DNA of 64,000 nucleotides from Hydrogenophaga sp. (lineage in GTDB: Bacteria > Pseudomonadota > Gammaproteobacteria > Burkholderiales > Burkholderiaceae_C): the NCBI RefSeq assembly GCF_030656115.1, contig NZ_JAUSOO010000122.1, forward strand, positions 1-64,000. The letters run 5' to 3'. The first letter of the stretch is position 1. Every line of letters starts with the position of its first letter. The notes below the pieces were generated by a model. The model ran no database searches and had not been told where the DNA came from. It worked only from the letters and a program-made list of their open reading frames with translations. A program made the translations under genes and the position numbers. Positions 16,890 through 24,545 of this stretch are shown here, piece by piece.

Positions 16890-18344
16890 TCAGGCGCTGC
16901 GAGCAGCTTGTGCCAAGTTCAGGGCCAAGCGGTTGTGCCGTTCCACCAGCGGCCCCAGGTCCACGGTGGTGAGCTGTCCTTCGCGCACCACCACGCGCCC
17001 GTTCACCACGGTGTAAGCCGCAGGCGGGCTGGCGCACAGCAGCAGGCTGGCCACGGGGTCGTGCACCGCGCCGCCGGCAAAGGCCAGCGTGCGCAGGTCG
17101 AACAGGGCCAGGTCGGCGCACAGGCCCACCGCCAGGCGGCCGATGTCCTGCCGGCCCAGCACCTGCGCGCCGCCGCGTGTGGCGGTGTGCAGTGCGTCGC
17201 GGGCGGTCATTTCGGCGGGGCCCAGGTCGCAGCCGAAGAAGCTGCGGCCGTCGCGGGTTTCGGGCGGCATCAGTGCGCGGCCCACGCGGGCCAGCAGCAT
17301 CGCCTGCCGCGCTTCGTTCACCATGTGGGCGGCGTCGTTGCTGGCGCTGCCGTCCACCCCCAGGCCCACCGGCACACCGGCGTTGAGCAGGCGGCGAATG
17401 GGCGCAATGCCGCTGGCCAGCCGCATGTTGCTGCACGGGCAGTGGGCCACGCCGGTGCGGCTGGCGGCAAAGAGCGAAATGCCCTCGTCGTCCAGCTTCA
17501 CGCAGTGCGCGTGCCACACGTCGTGGCCCAGCCAGCCCAGTTCTTGCGCGTACTGCGCGGGCGTCATGTTGAATTTTTCGCGGCTGTAGGCGATGTCGTG
17601 GTCGTTCTCGGCCAGGTGGGTGTGCAGGCGCACGCCTTGGCCCTTGAAGCTGCGGGCCAGTTCGGCGCTTTGGCGCATCAGCGCCGGGCTGACGGAAAAC
17701 GGTGAACACGGCGCCAGCGCCACCTGCACCATGGCCCCAAAGGCCGCGCTGTGCCAGGTTTCAATCAGCCGCTGGCTGTCTTTCAAAATCGCGTCTTCGG
17801 TTTCCACCACCCGGTCGGGCGGCAGGCCGCCTTGCGACTGGCCGACGCTCATGCTGCCGCGCGTGGCCACAAAGCGCATGCCGATCTGTTGCGCGGCTTC
17901 GATGGAATCTTCCAGCCGCACACCGTTGGGGTAGATGTAGAGGTGGTCGCTGCTCGTGGTGCAGCCGCTGAGCAGCAGCTCGGCCATGGCCACCTGGGTG
18001 GACACCTGCACCATCTCGGGCGTGAGCCCGGCCCAGATGGGGTACAGCCCGCGCAGCCAGCCGAACAGCTCGGCGTCTTGCACGCCGGGTATGGCGCGGG
18101 TGAGGCTCTGGTACATGTGGTGGTGTGTGTTCACCAGGCCGGGTGTCACCAGGTGGCCGCTGGCGTCGATGGTTTCGCCGGCCGATTCACGCAGCGCGCG
18201 CGGCAGCTCGCGGGTCAGGCCGATCCACTCGATCACGTTGTCGCGCACAAAGATCGACGCGTCTTTCAGCTCGCGCCCCCGCGCCGGGTCGGCGTGGTCA
18301 AAGGTGGCGATGCAGGTGGCGTTGTGGATCAGCAGGGTGTTCAT
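16890..18344 (-). CDS. 8-oxoguanine deaminase-type amidohydrolase
   Basis: 484 residues from ATG 18344; an in-frame upstream extension to 18521 is unlikely. Metal-dependent amidohydrolase of the ATZ/TRZ family. NTHHHMYQSLTRA gives the HxH metal ligands, with further ligands in HTHLAENDHD, WHAHCVKLD and the metal-binding aspartate in GLGVDGSASND. This set, with the GVAHCPCSNMRLASG block, resembles 8-oxoguanine deaminases and hydroxydechloroatrazine ethylaminohydrolase relatives. It would deaminate 8-oxoguanine or a related purine in salvage or detoxification. Other aminohydrolase substrates are possible. Confidence 0.82.
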   Translation of the reverse strand: MNTLLIHNATCIATFDHADPARGRELKDASIFVRDNVIEWIGLTRELPRALRESAGETIDASGHLVTPGLVNTHHHMYQSLTRAIPGVQDAELFGWLRGLYPIWAGLTPEMVQVSTQVAMAELLLSGCTTSSDHLYIYPNGVRLEDSIEAAQQIGMRFVATRGSMSVGQSQGGLPPDRVVETEDAILKDSQRLIETWHSAAFGAMVQVALAPCSPFSVSPALMRQSAELARSFKGQGVRLHTHLAENDHDIAYSREKFNMTPAQYAQELGWLGHDVWHAHCVKLDDEGISLFAASRTGVAHCPCSNMRLASGIAPIRRLLNAGVPVGLGVDGSASNDAAHMVNEARQAMLLARVGRALMPPETRDGRSFFGCDLGPAEMTARDALHTATRGGAQVLGRQDIGRLAVGLCADLALFDLRTLAFAGGAVHDPVASLLLCASPPAAYTVVNGRVVVREGQLTTVDLGPLVERHNRLALNLAQAARSA

Positions 18345-18547
18345 GTCACGGCGAGGCTTCAGGGCGTGGGTGATTTGACATTGGATGATAGAGCGCTGGG
18401 TGGTGTGCCCCGACCCCAACCCGTTGGGCCGGGGGGCGGTCGCCTGCACATGGACCGCAGTGGCCATGTCACCCCCCGTTGCTTGACCCCTGGCGGGTCT
18501 GTGGGCCTGCGAATCGGACAAAGACTGCCCGGCAGCACCCGCCCGCT

Positions 18548-19783
18548 TCAGGCCGCCACGGTCCTGAAGCCCGAAACAATGTCGTTGCGCTCGGGCGTGA
18601 AGTAGTTGCGGTACTTCGGGTGGCGCATGCGCGGCACCGTGGCGGGGCTGGCGCCTTTGAGCACCGGGCGGCCGTCAAACCAGGGCGCCGAGTAGTCCAC
18701 ATACGGGTGCGGCGTGAAGCCGGGGAAGGGTGCAAACGGGCTGGCCGTCCATTCCCACGCGTCGCCCCACACAAAGCCGGGCAGCGTGTGCGCGGCCACT
18801 TCCCATTCGGCCTCGGTGGGCAGGCGCCGCCCGGCCCAGGCGCACCAGGCTTGGGCTTCAAAGGCCGTGAGGTGGCGGGCGGTGGCGCCCAGGTCCAGCG
18901 CTTGCCACTGGCCGTGGCGCAGCTGCTCCCAGCCGCTGCGGGCCGGGCGCACATAACGCGGCCAGGCGGACTGCGAGCGGCTGCGCCAGGCCCATCCGGC
19001 ATCGCTCCAGAACCGGCGCTGTGCCGCTGCGCCGCTCTCCACAAACGGCAGGTACTGCGCCCAGGTCACGGCGTGCGCGTCCACCTCAAACGCGGCCACC
19101 GCCACCGGATGGGCGCCCAACTCGTTGTCAAACGCAAAACCCGACCCGCTGCGGCCCAGTTCCCACGTGGTGGCGGGCGCCTGCAGTGTGCGCGGTGGGC
19201 GCGCTGCGGTGGCTGCCGCGCCAGCGCCAGGCGTGGGGTCAAACCCCAGGTTTTGCGCCATGTACACCGCCGCTTCGGCGTGCATGTCTTCGTGAAACAG
19301 CGCCAGGCGAAAGAAATACAGGCCGGCGTCGGTGGCCTCTGCGCCGTGCAGCAGGGCCATGGTGTCTTGCAGGCTCTCAGCCAGGTCGGTGCGCAGGGCA
19401 TCGGCTGCGGGCAGGTTCAGCGCCCAGCGGTGGTCGTGCGGCACCGTGCTGGAATTGAACAGGCTGTCTGCGTCCACGCCGCGCCGGGCTTGCCGGGCAG
19501 GCCGGCGCGGGGCTTGGGGGTTGGCTTGCAGGCCACGGTGGCGCTCGGGGTTGCGGGCCAGCCACCAGTCGGCAAACCAGCCCACATGGCCCAGTTCCCA
19601 CAGCGGCAGGTTCAGCTCGGGGGTGCAGGGCACGCGCAAGCCGGGGCCCAGCGCGCCCTCGCAGGCGCCAAACAGCGCCAGCGTTCGCGCCCGTGCGTCG
19701 GTCAGCGCAGCGGCCAGCGCGGCCTTGCCGGCGCAGCGGGCTTGTTCGGACTCCCCGGTGGGTTCGGACACAATGTCAGACAC
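18548..19783 (-). CDS. senA: Selenoneine synthase SenA (EgtB-like)
   Basis: 411 residues from a GTG start at 19783, preceded by GGGAG six bases upstream. An N-terminal DinB-like domain carries the iron ligands H66 (ELGHVGWF) and HEDMHAE (H164, H168, E170). A C-terminal FGE-sulfatase-type domain ends with YFTPERNDIVSGFR. This is the EgtB architecture. Its partners, SenB and SenC directly across the divergent start, identify it as SenA, the non-heme iron enzyme that joins hercynine and a selenosugar with O2 to form the C-Se bond of selenoneine (pathway described from Variovorax paradoxus). No egtD, egtC or egtE lies in the window, which argues against ergothioneine biosynthesis here; hercynine must come from an EgtD encoded elsewhere. 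Assignment rests on context plus motifs, not on substrate-specific residues. Confidence 0.87.
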   Translation of the reverse strand: MSDIVSEPTGESEQARCAGKAALAAALTDARARTLALFGACEGALGPGLRVPCTPELNLPLWELGHVGWFADWWLARNPERHRGLQANPQAPRRPARQARRGVDADSLFNSSTVPHDHRWALNLPAADALRTDLAESLQDTMALLHGAEATDAGLYFFRLALFHEDMHAEAAVYMAQNLGFDPTPGAGAAATAARPPRTLQAPATTWELGRSGSGFAFDNELGAHPVAVAAFEVDAHAVTWAQYLPFVESGAAAQRRFWSDAGWAWRSRSQSAWPRYVRPARSGWEQLRHGQWQALDLGATARHLTAFEAQAWCAWAGRRLPTEAEWEVAAHTLPGFVWGDAWEWTASPFAPFPGFTPHPYVDYSAPWFDGRPVLKGASPATVPRMRHPKYRNYFTPERNDIVSGFRTVAA

Positions 19784-19794
19784 TCGCGACTCCC

Positions 19795-20775
19795 ATGAAA
19801 AAACCTTCGCTTTGTATCGTCACGCCGGCCCTGGCCGACGCCAACAACGGCAACTGGCAAACCGCCCGCCGCTGGGCCGGTCTGCTTCGCGGGCATTATG
19901 CGGTTCGTCTGGCCAAGGAATGGCCCGATTCAACCACCACCGACGACGGCACGAACATCCTGCTCGCGCTGCACGCCCGCCGCTCGGCCGCCAGCGTGGC
20001 CGCCTGGGCGCTGGCTCACCCGGCCCGGCCTGTGGTGCTGGCGCTCACCGGCACCGACCTCTACCGCGACATCGCCACCGACGCCAGCGCCCAGCAGTCG
20101 CTGGCCTTGGCGCACCGCCTCATCGTGTTGCAAGCGCAAGGCCCGCTGGAGCTGCCGCCCGCGCTGCGCAGCCAGTGCCGGGTGGTGTTCCAGTCGAGCA
20201 CCGCGCGCCAGACCCTGCCCAAAACCCGCAGCCATCTGCGTGCCCTCGCGGTGGGCCACCTGCGCGAAGAAAAGTCGCCGCAAACCGTGTTGGAAGCCGC
20301 CCGCCTGATTCGGCCCGACGAAGGCATTTTGATCGACCACGTGGGCCACGCGCTCGACCCCGCACTGGGCGAAGCCGCCCGCCAAACCATGCTCGACTGC
20401 CCGCACTACCGCTGGCTGGGCGGCCTGCCGCACGCCGCCACGCGCGCACGCATCCAGCGCGCCCACCTGCTGGTGCACCCCAGCCGCATGGAAGGCGGCG
20501 CCCACGTTGTCATGGAAGCGGTGTTGTGCGGCACGCCGGTGCTGGCCTCGCGCGTGCCGGGCAATGTGGGCATGCTGGGCAACGCTTACGCCGGTTACTT
20601 TGCGCCCGGCAACGCCGCCGAACTGGCCGAGCTGCTGCGCCACATCCGCCGCGAGCAGTCCCAGGGCAGCGGCACGCTGGCTGCGCTGCAAGCCCAGTGC
20701 GCCGCCCGGGCGCCGCTCTTTGCCCCCGCCGCCGAGCGGGCCGCGCTGCTGGGTGTGCTGGCCGAGCTGCTGTAG
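19795..20775 (+). CDS. senB: Selenosugar synthase SenB (TIGR04348-type glycosyltransferase)
   Basis: 326 residues from ATG 19795, which begins MKKPSLCIVTPALADANNGN. This opening and the whole length fit the TIGR04348 glycosyltransferase family, to which SenB belongs. A GT4-type E-x7-E motif is formed by E233 and E241 (EGGAHVVME), in the nucleotide-sugar site. The known reaction uses selenophosphate and UDP-N-acetylglucosamine to make a 1-seleno-sugar for SenA. Only 11 bp separate its start codon from that of senA, and no clear ribosome-binding site is seen, so its promoter must lie within senA. The senC gene follows after 54 bp. Confidence 0.88.
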   Translation: MKKPSLCIVTPALADANNGNWQTARRWAGLLRGHYAVRLAKEWPDSTTTDDGTNILLALHARRSAASVAAWALAHPARPVVLALTGTDLYRDIATDASAQQSLALAHRLIVLQAQGPLELPPALRSQCRVVFQSSTARQTLPKTRSHLRALAVGHLREEKSPQTVLEAARLIRPDEGILIDHVGHALDPALGEAARQTMLDCPHYRWLGGLPHAATRARIQRAHLLVHPSRMEGGAHVVMEAVLCGTPVLASRVPGNVGMLGNAYAGYFAPGNAAELAELLRHIRREQSQGSGTLAALQAQCAARAPLFAPAAERAALLGVLAELL

Positions 20776-20829
20776 GCGCCGGCCCATTCACTCCACTTTC
20801 TTATCAACACGCCCACCCGATTGCCCCCT

Positions 20830-21912
20830 ATGAACACACCCGCCACGCCCACCACCACCGCACCCACCCAACCCCGCCTCACCAGCCTGTCGCACGGCGG
20901 CGGCTGCGGCTGCAAGATTGCGCCCGGCGTGCTGAGCGAGATACTCAAGGGCACGGCCGCCATGCCCATGCCCAAAGAACTGCTGGTCGGCATCGAGACC
21001 GCGGACGACGCGGCGGTCTACCAGCTCAACGACGAGCAGGCGCTGATCGCCACCACCGACTTCTTCATGCCCATCGTGGACGATCCCTACGAGTTCGGTC
21101 GCATCGCCGCCACCAACGCCATCAGCGACGTCTACGCCATGGGCGGCACGCCCATCATGGCGCTGGCGCTGGTCGGCATGCCCATTGCCGTGCTCAGCAC
21201 CGAGACCATCGGCAAGATCCTGCAGGGCGGGCAGGACGTGTGCCGCGCCGCCGGCATCCCGATCGCGGGCGGCCACACCATCGACTCGGTCGAACCCATC
21301 TACGGCCTGGTCGCCATGGGCCTGGTGCACCCGAAGCGGGTGAAGCGCAACGCTGACGCACAGGTGGGCGACCGCCTGATTCTGGGCAAGCCCATTGGCG
21401 TGGGTGTGCTCTCGGCCGCGCTGAAAAAAGACGCACTGCCCGCGGAGGGCTACGCGCAGATGATCGCCAACACCACCCAGCTGAACACGCCCGGCCCCGA
21501 TCTGGCGAAGCTCGACGGCGTGCACGCGCTGACCGACATCACCGGCTTCGGCCTTGCCGGCCACGTGCTCGAAATGGCGCGCGGCTCCAACACCACCGTT
21601 CGGATTGACATGGCGAAAGTGCCGCTGATCACCGGCGTGCGCGAGCTTGCCGCGCAGGGCATGGTCACCGGCGCCAGCGGCCGCAACTGGGCGGCGTATG
21701 GCCACGAAGTGCGCCTGGGCGCAAACCTGCAGCCGGTGGACCAGGCCCTGCTGAGCGATCCGCAGACCAGCGGCGGCCTGCTCGTGGCCTGCGCGCCCGA
21801 GGCGGTGGCCGAGGTGCTGGCGATCTTTGAACGCCACGGCTTTGCCGAAGCGGCCGAGGTGGGTGAGATCGTCGCCGCCGAGGCCGGTGGTGTGCGGCTG
21901 CGCGTGGTTTGA
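20830..21912 (+). CDS. senC: Selenophosphate synthase SenC (SelD family)
   Basis: 360 residues from ATG 20830. SelD-family signature GGGCGCKIAPG with Cys26, Cys28 and Lys29 (the catalytic Cys/Lys of selenide, water dikinase). Cysteine, not selenocysteine, is encoded at the catalytic site. The ATP-binding segments include TADDAAVYQL and ATTDFFMPIVDDPYEFG, and the rest of the SelD length is intact. It makes selenophosphate from selenide and ATP. In this cluster that product should feed SenB, although it could also serve selenocysteine or selenouridine synthesis. No selA, selB or mnmH is in the window. Confidence 0.92.
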   Translation: MNTPATPTTTAPTQPRLTSLSHGGGCGCKIAPGVLSEILKGTAAMPMPKELLVGIETADDAAVYQLNDEQALIATTDFFMPIVDDPYEFGRIAATNAISDVYAMGGTPIMALALVGMPIAVLSTETIGKILQGGQDVCRAAGIPIAGGHTIDSVEPIYGLVAMGLVHPKRVKRNADAQVGDRLILGKPIGVGVLSAALKKDALPAEGYAQMIANTTQLNTPGPDLAKLDGVHALTDITGFGLAGHVLEMARGSNTTVRIDMAKVPLITGVRELAAQGMVTGASGRNWAAYGHEVRLGANLQPVDQALLSDPQTSGGLLVACAPEAVAEVLAIFERHGFAEAAEVGEIVAAEAGGVRLRVV

Positions 21913-21936
21913 AGCAACTTATTTGAGGAGGTTTTG

Positions 21937-22605
21937 ATGAAAAACTGGCTCCGCGACAACCGCGGTTTTCTGGTGCTGCTGCTGTGTTTTGGCGTGTTCC
22001 GCACCGCCATCGCCGACTGGAACCCTGTGCCCTCGGGCTCCATGCGACCGACCATCCTGGAAGGCGACGTGGTGCTGGTGAACCGCCTCGCCTACGACCT
22101 CAAGATTCCGCTCACCGATGTGTCGCTGGCGCGGCTGGGTGAGCCGCAGCGCGGCGACATCGTCACCTTCAGTTCGCCGCAAGACGGCACGCGCCTGATC
22201 AAGCGCCTGGTGGCGCTGCCGGGCGATGTGGTGGCCATGCGGGCCGGGGTGCTGGTCATCAACGGCCTGGCCGCCGACTACTCGGACGTCAACGAGGTCA
22301 GCGAACCCCTGGCGCCAGGGGTGCTGGTCCCGGCCTTGCGGGCCACCGAGCGGGTGGCGGGCCACGGCCGCGTGGTGCAGAGCCTGCAGGGTGCCCACAG
22401 CCGCCACACCTTCGGGCCGCTGACGGTGCCGCCAGACCATTACTTCATGCTGGGCGACAACCGGGACAACAGCGCGGATTCGCGCTATGTGGGCTTCGTG
22501 CCGCGCGCACTGCTGATCGCACGGGCCGAGCGCGTTCTGGTGTCGGCCGACATCACCACCCACTGGATGCCTCGCTGGGAGCGGACGGTCTCGCCGTTGC
22601 GCTGA
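21937..22605 (+). CDS. lepB: Signal peptidase I
   Basis: 222 residues from ATG 21937, with a strong GAGGAGG ribosome-binding site at 21925-21931. A single N-terminal membrane segment (about 10-25) precedes the catalytic Ser35 in PSGSMRPTI. Lys89 (RLIKRLVALPGD) is the general base, and GDNRDNSADSRYVGFV is the last conserved box. It is the membrane leader peptidase that cleaves signal peptides on the periplasmic face. The N-terminus is short compared with the two-span E. coli enzyme, so it may be a second copy. It is 24 bp after senC and may be read with it. Confidence 0.9.
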   Translation: MKNWLRDNRGFLVLLLCFGVFRTAIADWNPVPSGSMRPTILEGDVVLVNRLAYDLKIPLTDVSLARLGEPQRGDIVTFSSPQDGTRLIKRLVALPGDVVAMRAGVLVINGLAADYSDVNEVSEPLAPGVLVPALRATERVAGHGRVVQSLQGAHSRHTFGPLTVPPDHYFMLGDNRDNSADSRYVGFVPRALLIARAERVLVSADITTHWMPRWERTVSPLR

Positions 22606-22660
22606 CATCCCATCCCTGGCCAACGCCTTCACATCTTTCACATCTTTCACGGAGTTTTCC

Positions 22661-23287
22661 ATGTCGTTGTCCACCTGGCTGCTCTACGTCGCGGCCGTCT
22701 TCGTTCTCACCGTCACGCCCGGTCCTTCGGTGCTCATGTGCGTGTCCACGTCGGTCAACCTGGGGCCGCGCAAGGCCCTCATCACCTCGCTCGGCAGCAC
22801 CTCGGCCATCGTCGGGCTGATGGCGCTGTCGGCGCTCGGTCTGGGTGCGTTGCTGGCGGCGTCGGAGCTGCTGTTCAACGCGCTGAAGTGGGCGGGTGCG
22901 GCTTACCTGGCCTATCTCGGCGTTCGCGCGCTGCTCGCGCCGGCGTCGGACATCCGCGTGGCGGGCGGCGCGGTGGCGGGTGGGCGTCGCCTGTTTGCGC
23001 AGGGCTTTCTGGTGGGCATGAGCAACCCCAAGGCGCTGCTGTTTTTCGGCGCCCTGTTCCCGCAGTTCATCGACCCTGCCGCGCCGCAAGGGCCGCAGTT
23101 TTTGGTGCTGGGCGCCACCTTCGTATTTTTTGAAATGGGGTGGTTGATGGTGTACGCGCTCACCGCGGCGCGCGCCCAGCGCTGGCTGCAGCAGCCGCGT
23201 CGCGCGCGCCAGTTCAACCGCCTCACCGGCGTGGTGTTCCTGCTCGCGGCGGGTCTGCTGGCCACGAGCCGGCGGCAACCCGCCTGA
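22661..23287 (+). CDS. LysE/RhtB-family translocator
   Basis: 208 residues, nearly all membrane-embedded, about six helices. VTPGPSVLMCVSTSVNLGPRK near the N-terminus is the LysE/RhtB signature. These proteins export amino acids or similar small zwitterions from the cytosol. The ATG at 22661 is preceded by GGAG. A short direct repeat (ACATCTTTC twice) lies just upstream. Its substrate is unknown; its place 750 bp after senC allows, but does not prove, a role in exporting a selenium compound or its precursor. Confidence 0.85.
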   Translation: MSLSTWLLYVAAVFVLTVTPGPSVLMCVSTSVNLGPRKALITSLGSTSAIVGLMALSALGLGALLAASELLFNALKWAGAAYLAYLGVRALLAPASDIRVAGGAVAGGRRLFAQGFLVGMSNPKALLFFGALFPQFIDPAAPQGPQFLVLGATFVFFEMGWLMVYALTAARAQRWLQQPRRARQFNRLTGVVFLLAAGLLATSRRQPA

Positions 23288-23343
23288 TTTTGGCAACGAC
23301 TTCAAGACCTACACCATGCGGGTGCGCCGCTGGCTATGACACC

Positions 23344-24042
23344 ATGAACAACCCATTTCCGGTTCTCGCTTTCGACATCTTCGGCACCGTGGTGGACTGG
23401 CACGGCAGCATCGTCGCCGAGGTGCAGGCGCTCTACCCGCAAGTTGACGCCAACGCCTTTGCGCTCGCCTGGCGCACGGGCTACCAGCCGGCCATGCAGC
23501 GGGTGCGATCGGGTGAGCTGGGGTGGACGCGCATCGACGGGTTGCACCGCCTGATCCTGGACGACCTGTTGCCCCGCTTCGGGCTCGCGCACCTGGGCGA
23601 GGCCGAGCGACAGCACCTCAACCGCGTGTGGCACCGGCTCAACCCCTGGCCCGACACGTTGGCCGGTCTCACCCGCCTGAAGACCCGGCACCTCATCTGC
23701 ACGCTGTCCAACGGCAACATCGGCCTGCTGACCCACATGGCCAAACGCGCCGGCCTGCCGTGGGACTGCATTCTGTCGGCCGAGGTGTTCCGCGCCTACA
23801 AGCCCGACCCGCGCGCCTACCTGGGCGTGGCGCACACCTTCGACATGGCTCCCGAGCAGGTGATGCTGGTGGCCGCGCACCAGGACGACCTGGCGGCGGC
23901 CCGCGCCTGCGGCCTGGGCACGGCCTACATCGAGCGGCCGCTGGAGTTCGGCGCGCTGCAACCCAAAGACGTGTCGCCCGACCCGGCGAACACGCACCAC
24001 GCGCGCGACTTGCTGCACCTGGCCGATGTGTTGGGCTGCTGA
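23344..24042 (+). CDS. (S)-2-haloacid dehalogenase-type HAD hydrolase
   Basis: 232 residues from ATG 23344. The HAD nucleophile is Asp11 (LAFDIFGTVVDWHG), with the later motifs TLSNGN and RAYKPDPRAYLG, and AAHQDDLAAARACGLG as motif IV. These match haloacid dehalogenases of type II, which displace halide from L-2-haloacids through an ester intermediate. Family members also act on other substrates. An upstream in-frame extension overlaps the LysE gene and was not used. Confidence 0.85.
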   Translation: MNNPFPVLAFDIFGTVVDWHGSIVAEVQALYPQVDANAFALAWRTGYQPAMQRVRSGELGWTRIDGLHRLILDDLLPRFGLAHLGEAERQHLNRVWHRLNPWPDTLAGLTRLKTRHLICTLSNGNIGLLTHMAKRAGLPWDCILSAEVFRAYKPDPRAYLGVAHTFDMAPEQVMLVAAHQDDLAAARACGLGTAYIERPLEFGALQPKDVSPDPANTHHARDLLHLADVLGC

Positions 24043-24083
24043 AAACACCGGTGACCGGGGGGCTTCAGGTGCCGGTCGCTTGC

Positions 24084-24113
24084 TTGCACAAACGATCTAA
24101 TGATCGTTAGAAT
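24084..24113 (+). promoter_or_regulatory. Promoter with an internal palindromic operator
   Basis: TTGCAC at 24084-24089 and TAGAAT at 24108-24113 fit -35 and -10 boxes with 18-bp spacing. Between them lies AACGATC-TAAT-GATCGTT (24091-24108), a perfect 7-bp inverted repeat with 4-bp centre, like operators of TetR-family repressors. It is followed by the MFS-like fragment and sterol-desaturase genes, which it may control. No TetR gene is nearby. Confidence 0.5.
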
Positions 24114-24284
24114 GTGTGCAAATCAAACATTGGCCTGAAAGCGGGCTGTATGACCCGTTGACCCGTTCTGTTTGCCGTTGAACGAAGCCGCCAACGGGCT
24201 GCAATGTCAGGGCTACCCGGCCCGCCAGGTGGCGGGCGGCGTGGGCCAGCGGCCGGCTGATCGAACGTCCACCAGGAGATCCCC

Positions 24285-24545
24285 ATGGGTGTTGTGCTTT
24301 TCATTCTCAACAGGCGCTATGGCGCGCCACGCATCATGCAGACCGGTCTCGTGCTGCTGCTGGGGCATGTGGCCATTGCGCTTTCGGGGCTGGAGTTCCT
24401 GCACTTCGTTTCTGCGCTGGTGCTGCTCGGCGTGGGCTGGAACTTCGCCTTCGTGGGCGGGGCCGTGGTGCCGTTTCTGGTGCTGGCCTTGCTGGCGTCC
24501 GTTGGTACCGAGCTGAAAACCATCCGCTTGCGGGAGGCCCTATGA
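24285..24545 (+). CDS. Small membrane protein resembling an internal MFS transporter segment
   Basis: 86 residues starting at ATG 24285 behind AGGAG. The segment LHFVSALVLLGVGWNFAFVGG closely resembles a conserved block in the C-terminal half of a class of MFS permeases, and the region before it (RRYGAPRIMQTGLVLLLGHVA) fits the same protein. After that it switches to a short hydrophobic tail. About two to three membrane helices are left, far too few for a transporter of 12. It therefore looks like an internally deleted MFS gene that kept an open frame. Its stop overlaps the sterol-desaturase start (ATGA), so translation may couple. It could be a decayed remnant serving mainly as a leader, or a small protein of new function. 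Confidence 0.5.
   Translation: MGVVLFILNRRYGAPRIMQTGLVLLLGHVAIALSGLEFLHFVSALVLLGVGWNFAFVGGAVVPFLVLALLASVGTELKTIRLREAL

Noticed and set aside
18548..19783. EgtB of ergothioneine biosynthesis
   Set aside because: EgtB-like architecture fits, but the neighbours are SenB and SenC and no egtC, egtD or egtE is present, so SenA is the better name.
20830..21912. Selenocysteine (in-frame UGA) in the SelD homologue
   Set aside because: The catalytic position is a normal Cys codon in GGGCGCK; the frame needs no recoding.
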